From assembly GCA_963846165.1 (NCBI GenBank), contig CAWJUU010000011.1:62001-126000 (forward strand): a stretch of 64,000 bases of DNA, written 5' to 3'. Below the pieces are notes generated by a model. That model ran no database searches. It saw only the letters and a program-made list of their open reading frames with translations, and was not told the DNA's origin. The DNA is from WHSW01 sp963846165. GTDB taxonomy: Bacteria; Actinomycetota; Thermoleophilia; Solirubrobacterales; 70-9. The stretch's first letter is position 1. Every line of letters begins with the position of its first letter. Position numbers and translations under genes: made by a program. Shown here one piece after another: positions 48,570-57,012 of the stretch.

Positions 48570-50255
48570 CTAGTTCGGCGGGATGCCGAGGGACGGGAGC
48601 GCGAACTCGGCGATCTCGGCGAAGGCGGGTGCGGCCACGGTGCCGCCGTAGTAGTCGCCCTTGGGGTTGTCGACGACGACGGTGACCAGGAGCTGCGGGT
48701 CCTCGGCCGGGGCGAAGCCGACGAATGAGGCGACGAACTCGGTCTCCGAGTACGTCCCCGTCTCCGGATCCACCTTCTGTGCGGTACCCGTCTTCCCGGC
48801 AAGCGTGTAGCCGGGCACGGTGACCGCGGAGGCGGTACCGCCGTCCTCGAGCACGCCCTCGAGCATCTCGCGAAGCTTGGCGGCGTTCGCGCGGCTGATC
48901 ACGCGCTCGCCCGGGGCCGGATCGACCGCAACGCCGTCCTGCTCGAGGACGAGCTGGGGGGTGCGCAGGATGCCGTCGCCGGCGATCGCGGCGTAGCCGG
49001 CCGCCATCTGCATCGGGGTCACCGAGAGCCCCTGGCCGAGCGGCAGATTGCCCATCGTCGAGCCCGAGTATTCGTCGGGAGCCGGGACGATTCCCTGCTC
49101 GTCGCCGGGAAACTGGACCCCGGTCGGGCGGCCGAAGCCGAAGCGACGGATCCAGGTGTCGAAGCGGGAGTTGTACTTCGGATCGCCGAACTCGTCGTTG
49201 AGCGCCAGGCCGACCAGCACCGCGCCCACGTTCGAGGACTGCTTGATGATCTCGGCGACCGAGGCGCTGATGTATCCGCGCGGATGCGACTCCTCGATCA
49301 GGCGGTCGGAGACCTGGAGCGTCGGCGGCAGGTCGAAGGTGGTCTGCGGGGTGACGACGCCGTCCTCGAGCGCGCCCGCGACCGTGAATGCCTTGAAGGT
49401 CGAGCCCGGCTCGTAGGTGAACCCGGTCGCCATGTTGCGAAGCTGGTCGGGATCGGCCTCTCCGAGGTTCACGGGGTCGAAGCTCGGCCAGCTCGCCATC
49501 GCCAGGATCTGGGACGTGCGCGGGTCCATGACGATCGCCGTCGCGCCGTCGGGCTGGTAGGTCTCGCCGATGCCGGCGAGCACGCGCTCGGTCCCGGCCT
49601 GGAGGCTCGCGTCGAGGGTCAGCCGCAGATCGGCGCCGACCCCCGCAGCCTCGATCGTGCTGCGCTCGAGCTCGTCGCCGAGCGCATCGCGGGTGACCGC
49701 TCGCTCCCCGTCGGCGCCGTGGAGCACCTCATCCTCGGAGGCTTCGAGCCCGGTCAGGCCCTGGTTGTCGATCCCGACGCTGCCGATCACCTGCGAGGCG
49801 AGCTCATCCTGCGGGTAGAGCCGGCGGCTGTCAGGCAGCAGCCCGATCCCCGGGAGGTCGAGCTTGGCGACCTCGTCGGCGGCGTCGAGGCTCACCTTGC
49901 GTTCGATGTAGGCAAACCCGGAGGCACGGTCGGCGAGCCTGGCGAGGATCTCGTCCTGGTCGCCGCCGAGCGCCTTGGCGAGCTTGTGGGCGGTGGCCTC
50001 GGGGTCCTTGACCTGGTACGGGGTCGCGAACACCGTGCCGGCCTCCTCGGAGAAGGCAAGCGTCTGGCCGGTCCGGTCGAGGATCGTCCCGCGCGATCCC
50101 GGGACGACGACGGTCTCCACCTGCTGGCCGGTCGCCTCGGCGCTGTACTTGCCGCCGTTGACGCCCTGGACCCATGCGGCCCGGACCACGACCACGAGCA
50201 GCAGGACACAGAACCCAGCGAACAAGAGACCGACGCGGCGGTCGATCAGGGTCAC
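48570..50255 (-). CDS. ftsI: Septal peptidoglycan transpeptidase (class B PBP, FtsI/PBP3-like)
   Basis: Cross-links peptidoglycan at the septum with FtsW. 561 residues from GTG at 50255 (GTGA overlap with the FtsL-like gene). N-terminal span at about 9-26, PBP dimerisation domain starting GSRGTILDRTGQTLAF, then the transpeptidase: SxxK in GSTFK near 285, SxN in KQSSNVGA near 345, and KTGTAQK near 485. No PASTA domains are seen after the catalytic domain, consistent with an FtsI role more than a StkP-linked PBP. Confidence 0.93.
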   Translation of the reverse strand: MTLIDRRVGLLFAGFCVLLLVVVVRAAWVQGVNGGKYSAEATGQQVETVVVPGSRGTILDRTGQTLAFSEEAGTVFATPYQVKDPEATAHKLAKALGGDQDEILARLADRASGFAYIERKVSLDAADEVAKLDLPGIGLLPDSRRLYPQDELASQVIGSVGIDNQGLTGLEASEDEVLHGADGERAVTRDALGDELERSTIEAAGVGADLRLTLDASLQAGTERVLAGIGETYQPDGATAIVMDPRTSQILAMASWPSFDPVNLGEADPDQLRNMATGFTYEPGSTFKAFTVAGALEDGVVTPQTTFDLPPTLQVSDRLIEESHPRGYISASVAEIIKQSSNVGAVLVGLALNDEFGDPKYNSRFDTWIRRFGFGRPTGVQFPGDEQGIVPAPDEYSGSTMGNLPLGQGLSVTPMQMAAGYAAIAGDGILRTPQLVLEQDGVAVDPAPGERVISRANAAKLREMLEGVLEDGGTASAVTVPGYTLAGKTGTAQKVDPETGTYSETEFVASFVGFAPAEDPQLLVTVVVDNPKGDYYGGTVAAPAFAEIAEFALPSLGIPPN

Positions 50256-50980
50256 GGCGAGCTCACGCCTCCGCCCGCGGGCGCGGTCGCGGTCGCGGGC
50301 GGCGCTGCCGGAGGTGCCTGGGCCGCCGTCTCCGGCGCGACGGTCTCGGGCGCGACCACCTCGGGCGCAACCTCGGCCGGGTCGACCGCGGTCTCGGCGG
50401 GCACGGTCTCCGCCGCGATGACCGGAGGCGTCTCCGCCGGTACGTAGTAGGAGGCGCCGAGCTCGCCGGAGCGCAGGCGGCGGGCGGCCTCCGCGGCGTC
50501 GCCGGACACCGGGCGCAGATAGCGAACCGCCTCCGGCGCGGGGGTGATCAGGCCGAGCCTGCTCGCCGCGGCCGCGACCTCCTCGCTCGAGAGCCGCTGA
50601 ACGATCTGCGACCGCAGGATGGAGTTCTGGCGCTTGAGCTCGTCCGCCTGGCGAGCGGCGTTGCTCGAGGAGGCGCTGAAGCTGAGCGCGATCACGTTCA
50701 GCGCAACGATCCCGACGAGCAGGCCGCCGAGCAGGCCGATCCACAGCCGCGAGCGGGTCAGGCGAACGACGAGGCCCGAGTCGGCAATCCCGCCGACCGC
50801 GCCCGCGGCGGCCGCGACCGGGACGAAGCCGGCGATCGGCGTCTGGCCGCTGCGCCGCCGGGGCCGGGGGGCCGCGCGCCCTGCGGCCGGCTTGCGTGCC
50901 GGGGCCGTACGGCCGGATGCGCGGCGCGTCTGGGCTCGCCGTGCCGGGGCGGTGGATTTCGCTGTCGCCGTCGCCGCCAT
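50252..50980 (-). CDS. FtsL-like septum protein with long Ala/Pro/Glu tail
   Basis: 242 residues in the ftsL position between rsmH and ftsI. A basic Ala/Arg-rich cytoplasmic part (1-75) leads to one membrane segment (about 80-102, LWIGLLGGLLVGIVALNVIALSF). A short coiled coil follows (NAARQADELKRQNSILRSQI), then LGLITPAPEAVRYLRP, as in FtsL/DivIC. The last 70 residues are low-complexity repeats of VAPE, VAPET and APPA, not part of the family core, and may reach through the cell wall. FtsL is assigned by position and layout because the family is poorly conserved. Confidence 0.75.
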   Translation of the reverse strand: MAATATAKSTAPARRAQTRRASGRTAPARKPAAGRAAPRPRRRSGQTPIAGFVPVAAAAGAVGGIADSGLVVRLTRSRLWIGLLGGLLVGIVALNVIALSFSASSSNAARQADELKRQNSILRSQIVQRLSSEEVAAAASRLGLITPAPEAVRYLRPVSGDAAEAARRLRSGELGASYYVPAETPPVIAAETVPAETAVDPAEVAPEVVAPETVAPETAAQAPPAAPPATATAPAGGGVSSP

Positions 50981-50983
50981 CGT

Positions 50984-51970
50984 CTACCTCCGCCGAGATT
51001 CGGCCTCTGCGCCTGGGCTTCCTGCGCCGGCGAGCTTCCGCGCCGCGCGCAGGCGCGCCGAGCGCGAGCGCGGGTTGCGCTCCATCTCCCCCTCGGTGGG
51101 CTGGACCGCGCGCCGCGCGAGCAGCTCCGCCTCGGGCTCGTGACCGCAGACGCAGACCGGGACCTCGGGCGGACAGACGCACCCGCGCGCGAGCTCGGCC
51201 AGGAAGCGCTTGACCCGCCGGTCCTCGAGCGAGTGGAAGGCGACCGCGGCGAAGCGACCGCCGTCGGCGAGCATCGACCAGGCGACCGGCAGCGCGCGGT
51301 CGAGCGAGTCGAGCTCGCCGTTGACGGCGATCCTGATCGCCTGGAAGGTGCGCTTTGCGGGGTGGCCGCGGCCGAAGCGGTAGGCGGGCGGGACGGCGGC
51401 GCGGATCGCCTCGACCAGCTCACAGGTGGTCTGCAACGGCCGGCGGCGAGCGATCTCGGCCGCGATCGAGCGCGCGTGGCGCTCCTCGCCGAGCGTGTAG
51501 ATCGCCGTCGCGAGCTCGGACGGCGGCCAGTCGTTGACGACCTCGAGCGCCGTCAGCTCCTGCGAGCTGTCCATCCGCATGTCGAGGGGCGCGTCGTAGG
51601 AATATGAGAAGCCGCGCTCGGCGGCGTCGAGCTGGTCCGAGGAGATGCCGAGGTCGGCGTAGACGACGTCGGGGCGCAGACCATCGCCGGCGAGCCGCTC
51701 GAGCACATCGGCGAAGTCGCCGTGCTCGAAGCGCGCCTGACAGCCGAGCTCCGGCGCGAGCTCGGCAAAGCGCTCGGCGGCCCCGGGATCGCGATCGATG
51801 CAGATCAGGGTTCCGGCCGGGCCGATCCGCTCGGCGACCAGGCGTGCGTGCCCGCCACCGCCGAATGTACAGTCAACGGCGAGCTCGCCCGGCTGCGGGT
51901 CGCAGAGGGCGACGAGCTCGGCGGCGAGGACTGGCACGTGCTCGGTCGGCATGTAGATCAGTGTGGCCAT
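50984..51970 (-). CDS. rsmH: 16S rRNA m4C1402 methyltransferase
   Basis: N4-methylates C1402 of 16S rRNA (also called MraW). 328 residues from ATG at 51970; an ATG at 51952 (MPTEHVPVL) is an equally plausible start. HVPVLAAELVAL near 11-22, the SAM-binding VDCTFGGGGHARLV near 33-46, YADLGISSDQLD near 105, and FHSLEDRRVKRF near 252 are diagnostic. Second gene of the dcw cluster, 25 bases after mraZ. Confidence 0.95.
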   Translation of the reverse strand: MATLIYMPTEHVPVLAAELVALCDPQPGELAVDCTFGGGGHARLVAERIGPAGTLICIDRDPGAAERFAELAPELGCQARFEHGDFADVLERLAGDGLRPDVVYADLGISSDQLDAAERGFSYSYDAPLDMRMDSSQELTALEVVNDWPPSELATAIYTLGEERHARSIAAEIARRRPLQTTCELVEAIRAAVPPAYRFGRGHPAKRTFQAIRIAVNGELDSLDRALPVAWSMLADGGRFAAVAFHSLEDRRVKRFLAELARGCVCPPEVPVCVCGHEPEAELLARRAVQPTEGEMERNPRSRSARLRAARKLAGAGSPGAEAESRRR

Positions 51971-51995
51971 CGTCGTTTGCAGAGCACCCTCAGAC

Positions 51996-52436
51996 TCAAG
52001 CCCGTGGCCCGCCGGCGAGCTCCTCGGCGAGTTCGTCGGCCTGCTCGTCGAGCTCGGCGTAGTGCGCGCTCCAGCGCTCGGGGTTCCAGACCTCGAGGTG
52101 GTCGCCGACCCCGACGACCATGCAGGCGCCGTCGAGACCGGCATGGTCGATCAGGTGCCCGGCGACCCGCATGCGCCCGGCCGAGTCGAGCGACTCGTCC
52201 TGCGCCGAGGCGTTGAAGCGCCGGTACATCATCCGGCCCTTGCGCCCGAGCCGGTTCAGGTCGGCGAGGAACCGGGTGGTCCAGTCTTCATAACCCTGTG
52301 GCGAGAACACCTCGACGCAGGGGTCGAGCCCGGCGACGAGAACGATTCCCTCGGAGAGCTGGCCGCGCCAGCGCGCCGGCACCGTGAGCCGATCCTTGGA
52401 ATCGAGACTGTGCTCGTACTGACCGCGAAAAGCCAT
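51996..52436 (-). CDS. mraZ: Transcriptional regulator MraZ
   Basis: SpoVT/AbrB-like DNA-binding protein that represses the dcw cluster in E. coli. 146 residues with two half-domains: FRGQYEHSLDSKDRLTVPARWR at the N terminus (residues 3-24) and ASAQDESLDSAGRMRVAGHL near 76-95, each carrying the conserved D-x-x-(G/D)R motif. First gene of the cluster. Its upstream region has the three-repeat operator expected for autoregulation, inside the predicted promoter. Confidence 0.95.
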   Translation of the reverse strand: MAFRGQYEHSLDSKDRLTVPARWRGQLSEGIVLVAGLDPCVEVFSPQGYEDWTTRFLADLNRLGRKGRMMYRRFNASAQDESLDSAGRMRVAGHLIDHAGLDGACMVVGVGDHLEVWNPERWSAHYAELDEQADELAEELAGGPRA

Positions 52437-52518
52437 GGCCCTCGGAGGTAGAGAAATCTGGACCGGAGTGGCGAGGTGGGAGGAGCCTCACCACCCCGGT
52501 CCCTGGGTCAACTGGATG

Positions 52519-52543
52519 GGCCACGCTAACCCACTCTGCCCCA
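52519..52543 (-). promoter_or_regulatory. MraZ-binding repeats upstream of mraZ
   Basis: On the minus strand, TGGGG (52539-52543), TGGGT (52529-52533) and TGGCC (52519-52523) repeat with exact 5-base spacers, one per helical turn. This matches the TGGGN-N5 repeat array known to bind MraZ. The last copy deviates at one position. Confidence 0.75.
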
Positions 52544-52551
52544 CTTTGCAA
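52523..52551 (-). promoter_or_regulatory. Predicted promoter of the mraZ-led dcw operon
   Basis: On the minus strand TTGCAA (52546-52551) and TAGCGT (52523-52528) are 17 bases apart. Two MraZ repeats fill the spacer and the third overlaps the -10, so MraZ binding would exclude polymerase. The start codon at 52436 implies a leader of about 80 bases. The remaining part of this 298-base gap holds only a GC-rich hairpin at 52644-52662 (CGCCCGC/GCGGGCG) of unknown role. Confidence 0.55.
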
Positions 52552-52734
52552 CACAACCGTGGTTGAAATTGGAGCCGATCCGTCGGACGGACTTGCTACG
52601 ACTGAGGCTTCTGGGGGTCTTTTTGGCTTGCTCATGCGGCTTTCGCCCGCCGTGAGCGGGCGTTCGCCCGGCTGGCGAGGACGGCCCGATCTGCAAGCCC
52701 CGTTGCATCGCGGACGCCCGATAGGCTGCCCGCC

Positions 52735-53691
52735 GTGAGCGGTGAGCCACTCCCGGAGGCGGCCGCGGCGGCCAGCGAACCGCCTCCTGGCGCGGAACCC
52801 GCGACGCCCGAGGTGCCGGTCACCGCCCCGGTGCCCGCGGACGCCGACGACACCCGCGGCCGGCACCTGCGTCGGCTGATCGCGCACCCGGTGACGCTGA
52901 TCGGCGGTGGGATCCTGGTCGTCGTGGTGCTTCTCGCCGCCGGGATCGGGATCGGCTGGGGAGTCGGGGCCGCCGGCGCCGGCGTGACCCTGCTGGTCGT
53001 CCTGCTGACCGTGTGGCTGCTCGCCTCCTCGAGGGCGCGCGACGACTTCTTTCGCGCCTATACCGAGGGCCGCGGCCTGACCCGAATCGATGGCAAGTCG
53101 AGCCTGCCCCCGCTCACGCCGCTGCTCCGCAAGGGCGACAACCGCTATGCCGAGCAGCGCTTCAACGGAGTCCTGCCGGGCGGCATGGACGGGAGCCTCT
53201 GCCTCTACACCTACGAGGAGACGAGCACCGACTCCGATGGCAACAGCCAGACGACCTACGTCCACTACACCCTGGCGATGACCCAGCTACCGGCGACCGC
53301 GCCCTTCATCCAGGAGCTCTTCTGCCAGCGTCGCTTCGGCTTCCGCTTCCTCGATTCGGCCGAGGACGTGTTCCGCAAGCGCCAGCGGGTCGAGCACGAA
53401 TCCGAGGCCGTCGACAAGAAGTTCGAGGTCTTCGCCGGCGCCAACGACGACCTCAATCGCGCCCGCCAGATCCTCTCCCCAACCTTCCTCGTCTGGCTCG
53501 AGAACCACTCGCCCGAGGCCTACGCGTTCGAGCTCGTCGCCGGATCGCTGGTCTGCAACGTCAAGGGCCACAAGAAGTCGGCGGCCGAGCTCGACATCCT
53601 CTGCACCGCCTCCGCTGCCGTCGCCCGCCGGCTCCAAGAGGAGGCCGACGAGGTGATCCGGACACCCGGCTCGCCGCCGCCCGGTGAGTGA
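52735..53691 (+). CDS. DUF3137-like membrane protein, unknown function
   Basis: 318 residues from GTG at 52735. A Pro/Ala/Glu-rich cytoplasmic start (1-45), two adjacent membrane spans (about 53-73 and 77-97), then a soluble domain of about 200 residues with LPPLTPLLRKGDNRYAEQ, YTYEETSTDSDGN and FRKRQRVEHESEAVDKKFEVF. The KxF-V-DD-x-AR-L segment (FEVFAGANDDLNRARQILSP) is reminiscent of DUF3137 proteins, an assignment from memory. The stop overlaps the next gene by eight bases. It is divergent from mraZ but probably not part of the division cluster. Confidence 0.6.
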   Translation: MSGEPLPEAAAAASEPPPGAEPATPEVPVTAPVPADADDTRGRHLRRLIAHPVTLIGGGILVVVVLLAAGIGIGWGVGAAGAGVTLLVVLLTVWLLASSRARDDFFRAYTEGRGLTRIDGKSSLPPLTPLLRKGDNRYAEQRFNGVLPGGMDGSLCLYTYEETSTDSDGNSQTTYVHYTLAMTQLPATAPFIQELFCQRRFGFRFLDSAEDVFRKRQRVEHESEAVDKKFEVFAGANDDLNRARQILSPTFLVWLENHSPEAYAFELVAGSLVCNVKGHKKSAAELDILCTASAAVARRLQEEADEVIRTPGSPPPGE

Positions 53692-55000
53692 CCATCGCGC
53701 TCTGAGCGCGCTCCGCGACGGCCGGATCGCCGAGCTGGCAAGCATGTATGAGCCCGGCGCAACCCTCGATCTCTCCGTTCCCGCACGCCGTGAGGTGGTC
53801 CGCGGCGCCGAGGCGGCGGGCCGCGCCGTGCGCGACGCCTTTCGCGACGGGGTCCCGGCGACCGCTTGGGACGCGCGGGTGTTCGGGGCCGGCGCGGCGA
53901 TCACCCTCGAACGCCCGCCGTGGCGCCAGCGCCACTATCTGCACCTGAGCGGGGATCGGATCACCGCACACTGGGTCTATGCCGCCGGGCTCGCTGGCGC
54001 CGAAGCCGAGCCGGAGCTCCCAGTCGAGGTGCGGGAGCGCGCCGGCGCCGGGGCCGAGGTCGAGGAGCTGGTCGGCGGCGGCAACTCCGGCGCAGCGCTG
54101 GCGCGCATCCGGCTCGCCGACGGGACCGTCGTGATCGCGAAGGAGCTCCGCCCCGGCGGGGATTGGCTCGGACGCGCGCTCGGCGGCGGCGTGCGCTCGG
54201 CCGAGCTCTGGCGGACCGGCGTGCTCGAGCGACTGCCCGAGGGGCTCGACCCCGCGGTCCTCGACGCCTTCGAGGCGAGCGGATCGTGGTGGCTGTTGAT
54301 GCGTGATGCCTCGGCGGCGCTGCTCGGCGACGAGCGTCGCTTGAGCCGCGAGCAGAGCAGGCGGATACTCGGGCTCGCGGCCGCCATGCATGAGACCTTC
54401 TGGGGCGAGCCGATCCCGTCGCTGGCCTCGGCGCGGGCACGCCTCTCGGCAGCCAGCCTCGAGCTCACGGCCGCTGAAGCCGATGGCCACGACCTGCTGC
54501 CGAAGCAGTTTCCCGCCGCCTGGGACGCCTTCGTGAGCGCGGCGAGCGAGCCGGTCGGCCCCGCGGTCGCGGCGCTCGTCGCCGATCCCGCCCCGCTGGT
54601 CGAGCGTCTGGGCCATGCCGGGTGGACGCTCACCCACGGCGACCTGCGCGACGACAACCTCGGCCTCGAAGATGAGCGGGTCGTGCTGCTCGACTGGGAC
54701 ATGGCAACGTCGGCAACGCCCGCGGTCGAGTTCGCCTGGTACCTCTGCCACGACGCCTGGCGGATCGACGCCACGCGCGACGAGATCGCCGACGACTTCC
54801 GCGCAGCCGCCGGCAACCGGGTCGGCGACGACGACTTCGCCCTCGGCTTGATCGCGGGCCTGGTCATGTACGGGTGGGTATTCGGGCACTCCGCGCTCGT
54901 CCACCCCGACCCGGTCGAGCGCGAGTGGGGCGAGGCCGAGCTCGCCTGGTGGGTGCCCCGTGTCCGCGAGGCGCTCGAGCGGACCGGGCTTACTTCTTGA
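53684..55000 (+). CDS. SnoaL/NTF2-like domain fused to APH-type kinase domain
   Basis: 438 residues from GTG at 53684. Residues 1-110 look like an NTF2/SnoaL fold (LSALRDGRIAELASMYEPGATLDL...WRQRHYLHLSGDRITAHWVY). Residues from about 130 are an aminoglycoside-phosphotransferase-like kinase with the catalytic HGDLRDDN near 319-326 and the metal-binding LLDWD near 335-339. A degenerate N-lobe, VVIAKELRPGG, holds the ATP lysine. Such kinases phosphorylate small molecules; no substrate can be named, and a drug-resistance role is not implied. Fusion of these domains is unusual. Its end overlaps the convergent YWTD gene by 11 bases. Confidence 0.7.
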   Translation: MSDHRALSALRDGRIAELASMYEPGATLDLSVPARREVVRGAEAAGRAVRDAFRDGVPATAWDARVFGAGAAITLERPPWRQRHYLHLSGDRITAHWVYAAGLAGAEAEPELPVEVRERAGAGAEVEELVGGGNSGAALARIRLADGTVVIAKELRPGGDWLGRALGGGVRSAELWRTGVLERLPEGLDPAVLDAFEASGSWWLLMRDASAALLGDERRLSREQSRRILGLAAAMHETFWGEPIPSLASARARLSAASLELTAAEADGHDLLPKQFPAAWDAFVSAASEPVGPAVAALVADPAPLVERLGHAGWTLTHGDLRDDNLGLEDERVVLLDWDMATSATPAVEFAWYLCHDAWRIDATRDEIADDFRAAAGNRVGDDDFALGLIAGLVMYGWVFGHSALVHPDPVEREWGEAELAWWVPRVREALERTGLTS

Positions 55001-56225
55001 CCAGCTTGATCCGCTTGTCCTCGGCGTTCGCGGTACCGCCGGTGGGCGTGTAGATGACGGTGAGCTTGAGCTTCGCCTTGCCCTTCTCGTTCAGCTTCCG
55101 CTTCTTCTTGCCCTCGGGCTTGATCTTCAGCGTCACGGTCCCGGCGCTGCTGACCGGCTTCGTGCTCGCGGGCCTCCGTTTCGCGCTGCGCTGGGGTTCG
55201 ACGCCGTTGCCGCTCAGGGCAAGCTCGCCCGGTCCGGGCACCTCGACCGAAAGCTTCGCCGTCCCCTTGCGCTTGTTGCGCTTCAGCTTCCCGAGCGAGA
55301 ACTCGTTCGAGGGCACGCCCGCATCGACCGCCAAGCCCCGGGGCGCGCCCGCATCCGCGATCAGTGTCTCGGGCGAGCTCCCGTCGAGGTTCGACCGATT
55401 GATCGTTCCTGGGCCAGGCGTTGCCGCCGCAGAATCGGCCCAGTAGAGCTTCTGGTCGAGGACCGCGGTGCCCCCGTGGGCGCTCGACGAGACCACGTCA
55501 TCGGGGTTGGCGCCGTCGAGATCCGATCTCCGGACTCCGTGCGTGCCGACCGCGTAGAAGAGGCGGTCCTCGGTCGCCGACGGCCACCGCGGCGTGTCCG
55601 CAGGCGCGAGCATGGGGTCGACCGCCTCGGGCGGTAGCGGGTCGAGGGTCTGGCGGTAAACCGACCCATCGCTTCCAGGCGCATTGACCGCGGTGTTGGT
55701 CCAGAACGCGTACTGCGAGTTGAGCGCCACCCCGAACGGGTTCTCGACGGTCGGGCCGCTGACCATGCTCGGGGAGACGCCGCTGCCGTCGAGGTTCGCG
55801 CGCCCGATCGAGCCCGGATTCCCACCGCCGAAGTTGGACCAGTAGACGTACGCGGAGTTGACCGCGGGGGCGCAGGGATTTGCCGTGACCAAGGACACGG
55901 GGATCGTGATGAAGCTCTCGTCGACGCCGGTGCCGTCGAGGTTCGCGCGCGCGATCGTGAAGGTTCCGCGATTGACCCAGTAGATGTGCTCGGCGTCGAC
56001 CGCGACCCCGCAGGGGTCGTCGGTCCCGGTGATGAAGTTCCGATCGACGCCGGAGCCGTCGAGGTTTGCGCGCGCAATCGTCGTCGTCACGCTCCCTGCT
56101 CCCCTGCTCACCCTGCCGGAGCCCGGCAGGTTGTCGACCCAGTAGATGTACGCATCGGCGGGTGCGGCAAGGACGCATGCGATCAGCACGGCGAGCACCG
56201 AAACGAGGCGGCGGCTGACGATCAC
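54990..56225 (-). CDS. Secreted YWTD-repeat beta-propeller protein
   Basis: 411 residues from GTG at 56225. Signal peptide about 1-24 (RLVSVLAVLIACVLAAPADA). LDLR class-B-like blades repeat as IYWVDN, IARANLDGSGV, GVAVDAEHIYWVN, IARANLDGTGV, YVYWSNFGG, IGRANLDGSGV, KLYWADS and INRSNLDGS. The C-terminal Ig-like region is rich in Lys (KPEGKKKRKLNEKGKAKLKL) and ends DKRIKLVKK. Its tail resembles that of the S8 protease at 9506. Likely an extracellular binding protein; the ligand is unknown. No neighbour suggests a role. Confidence 0.7.
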   Translation of the reverse strand: MIVSRRLVSVLAVLIACVLAAPADAYIYWVDNLPGSGRVSRGAGSVTTTIARANLDGSGVDRNFITGTDDPCGVAVDAEHIYWVNRGTFTIARANLDGTGVDESFITIPVSLVTANPCAPAVNSAYVYWSNFGGGNPGSIGRANLDGSGVSPSMVSGPTVENPFGVALNSQYAFWTNTAVNAPGSDGSVYRQTLDPLPPEAVDPMLAPADTPRWPSATEDRLFYAVGTHGVRRSDLDGANPDDVVSSSAHGGTAVLDQKLYWADSAAATPGPGTINRSNLDGSSPETLIADAGAPRGLAVDAGVPSNEFSLGKLKRNKRKGTAKLSVEVPGPGELALSGNGVEPQRSAKRRPASTKPVSSAGTVTLKIKPEGKKKRKLNEKGKAKLKLTVIYTPTGGTANAEDKRIKLVKK

Positions 56226-56263
56226 GATCGGCCAGCCTATCGCGCTCAGTGCCGCTATCGAGG

Positions 56264-56298
56264 GGCGGATTCCAGTCGGTATCCGACTGGAACGCGCC
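56264..56298. repeat. Intergenic palindromic element (TAT-loop hairpin)
   Basis: Arms TTCCAGTCGG (56270-56279) and CCGACTGGAA (56283-56292) pair perfectly around a TAT loop. After a 2x2 internal loop, four more outer pairs (GGCG/CGCC) extend the stem to 56264-56298. The core TCGGTATCCGA is identical to that in aroA. It lies in the 97-base gap after the HAD phosphatase gene, where it could also serve as a transcription stop, although no T-run follows. Confidence 0.6.
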
Positions 56299-56322
56299 AG
56301 TCGGAGCGCTCGCGTCGTGCGA

Positions 56323-57012
56323 TCAGAAGGGCAGCTCGCCGTCGACGAGCGAGGCGACGACCCAGTCGCCGCCCGCCGCGCGCAGGTCGTCGACCGAGTA
56401 CTCGCCGGTGGCGACGCCGAGCACCCTGATCCCGGCTGCGTGGCCGGCCTCGACGTCGAGCGGGGTGTCGCCGGTCGCGATGCAGCCGGCGCGGTCGAGG
56501 TTGCCGCCGGCGGCGGCATCGGCTCGATCGAGGGCCGTGCGGGCGACGTCGGCGCGCTCGCCGCCATCGGACCCGTAGCCGCCGAAGGCGAAGAAGTGGT
56601 TGAGGTCGGCGCGAGCGAGCTTCGTGTGGGCGGCGGCCTCGGTGTTGCCGGTGATCAGGCCGACCAGCCGGTCCTCGTCTTTGAGCCTCGTGAGCAGCTC
56701 GACCACTCCGGGCATCACCCTGTAACCCGGCGAGCTGGAGACCTCCTCGACCAGGTAACGCTCGCGCAACGCCATCAGCTGCTCCATCTCGTCGCCCTGC
56801 GGCTCGCGGCCGATCGCACCGCGAAAGCACTGCAGGCCGACGATCGGGTCGGGCACCCCCTTGCCGGTGTAATCGGGCACGTTGACCTCGACCCCCTGAA
56901 GCTCGAGGAAGGCCCGGTGCCAGGCCCGGTCGCTGGCGCCCCCGGTCGAGATCAGGGTCCCGTCGATGTCGAACAGGATCGCGGCGACCGAAGTGGTGGC
57001 GCGCTCAGCCAC
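56323..57012 (-). CDS. HAD-superfamily phosphatase, phosphoglycolate-phosphatase-like
   Basis: 229 residues from GTG at 57012, overlapping the pgi stop by eight bases. Motif I FDIDGT at residues 14-19 with both catalytic Asp, motif II Thr in GLITGN near 120, motif III Lys in the TKLARADL region, and motif IV TGDTPLDVEAG near 180. A helical cap lies after motif I (about 22-90), as in Gph/PGMB types. Substrate unknown; position at the end of a sugar-phosphate gene run suggests a sugar phosphate or phosphoglycolate. Confidence 0.82.
   Translation of the reverse strand: MAERATTSVAAILFDIDGTLISTGGASDRAWHRAFLELQGVEVNVPDYTGKGVPDPIVGLQCFRGAIGREPQGDEMEQLMALRERYLVEEVSSSPGYRVMPGVVELLTRLKDEDRLVGLITGNTEAAAHTKLARADLNHFFAFGGYGSDGGERADVARTALDRADAAAGGNLDRAGCIATGDTPLDVEAGHAAGIRVLGVATGEYSVDDLRAAGGDWVVASLVDGELPF

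Noticed and set aside
52644..52662. CGCCCGC/GCGGGCG hairpin as a terminator
   Set aside because: No gene ends here; both neighbours are divergent and no T-run follows. Such GC hairpins arise by chance in this composition.
53684..55000. Antibiotic-resistance aminoglycoside kinase
   Set aside because: Only the generic kinase motifs are present; the family is broad and the N-terminal fusion argues against a dedicated resistance enzyme.
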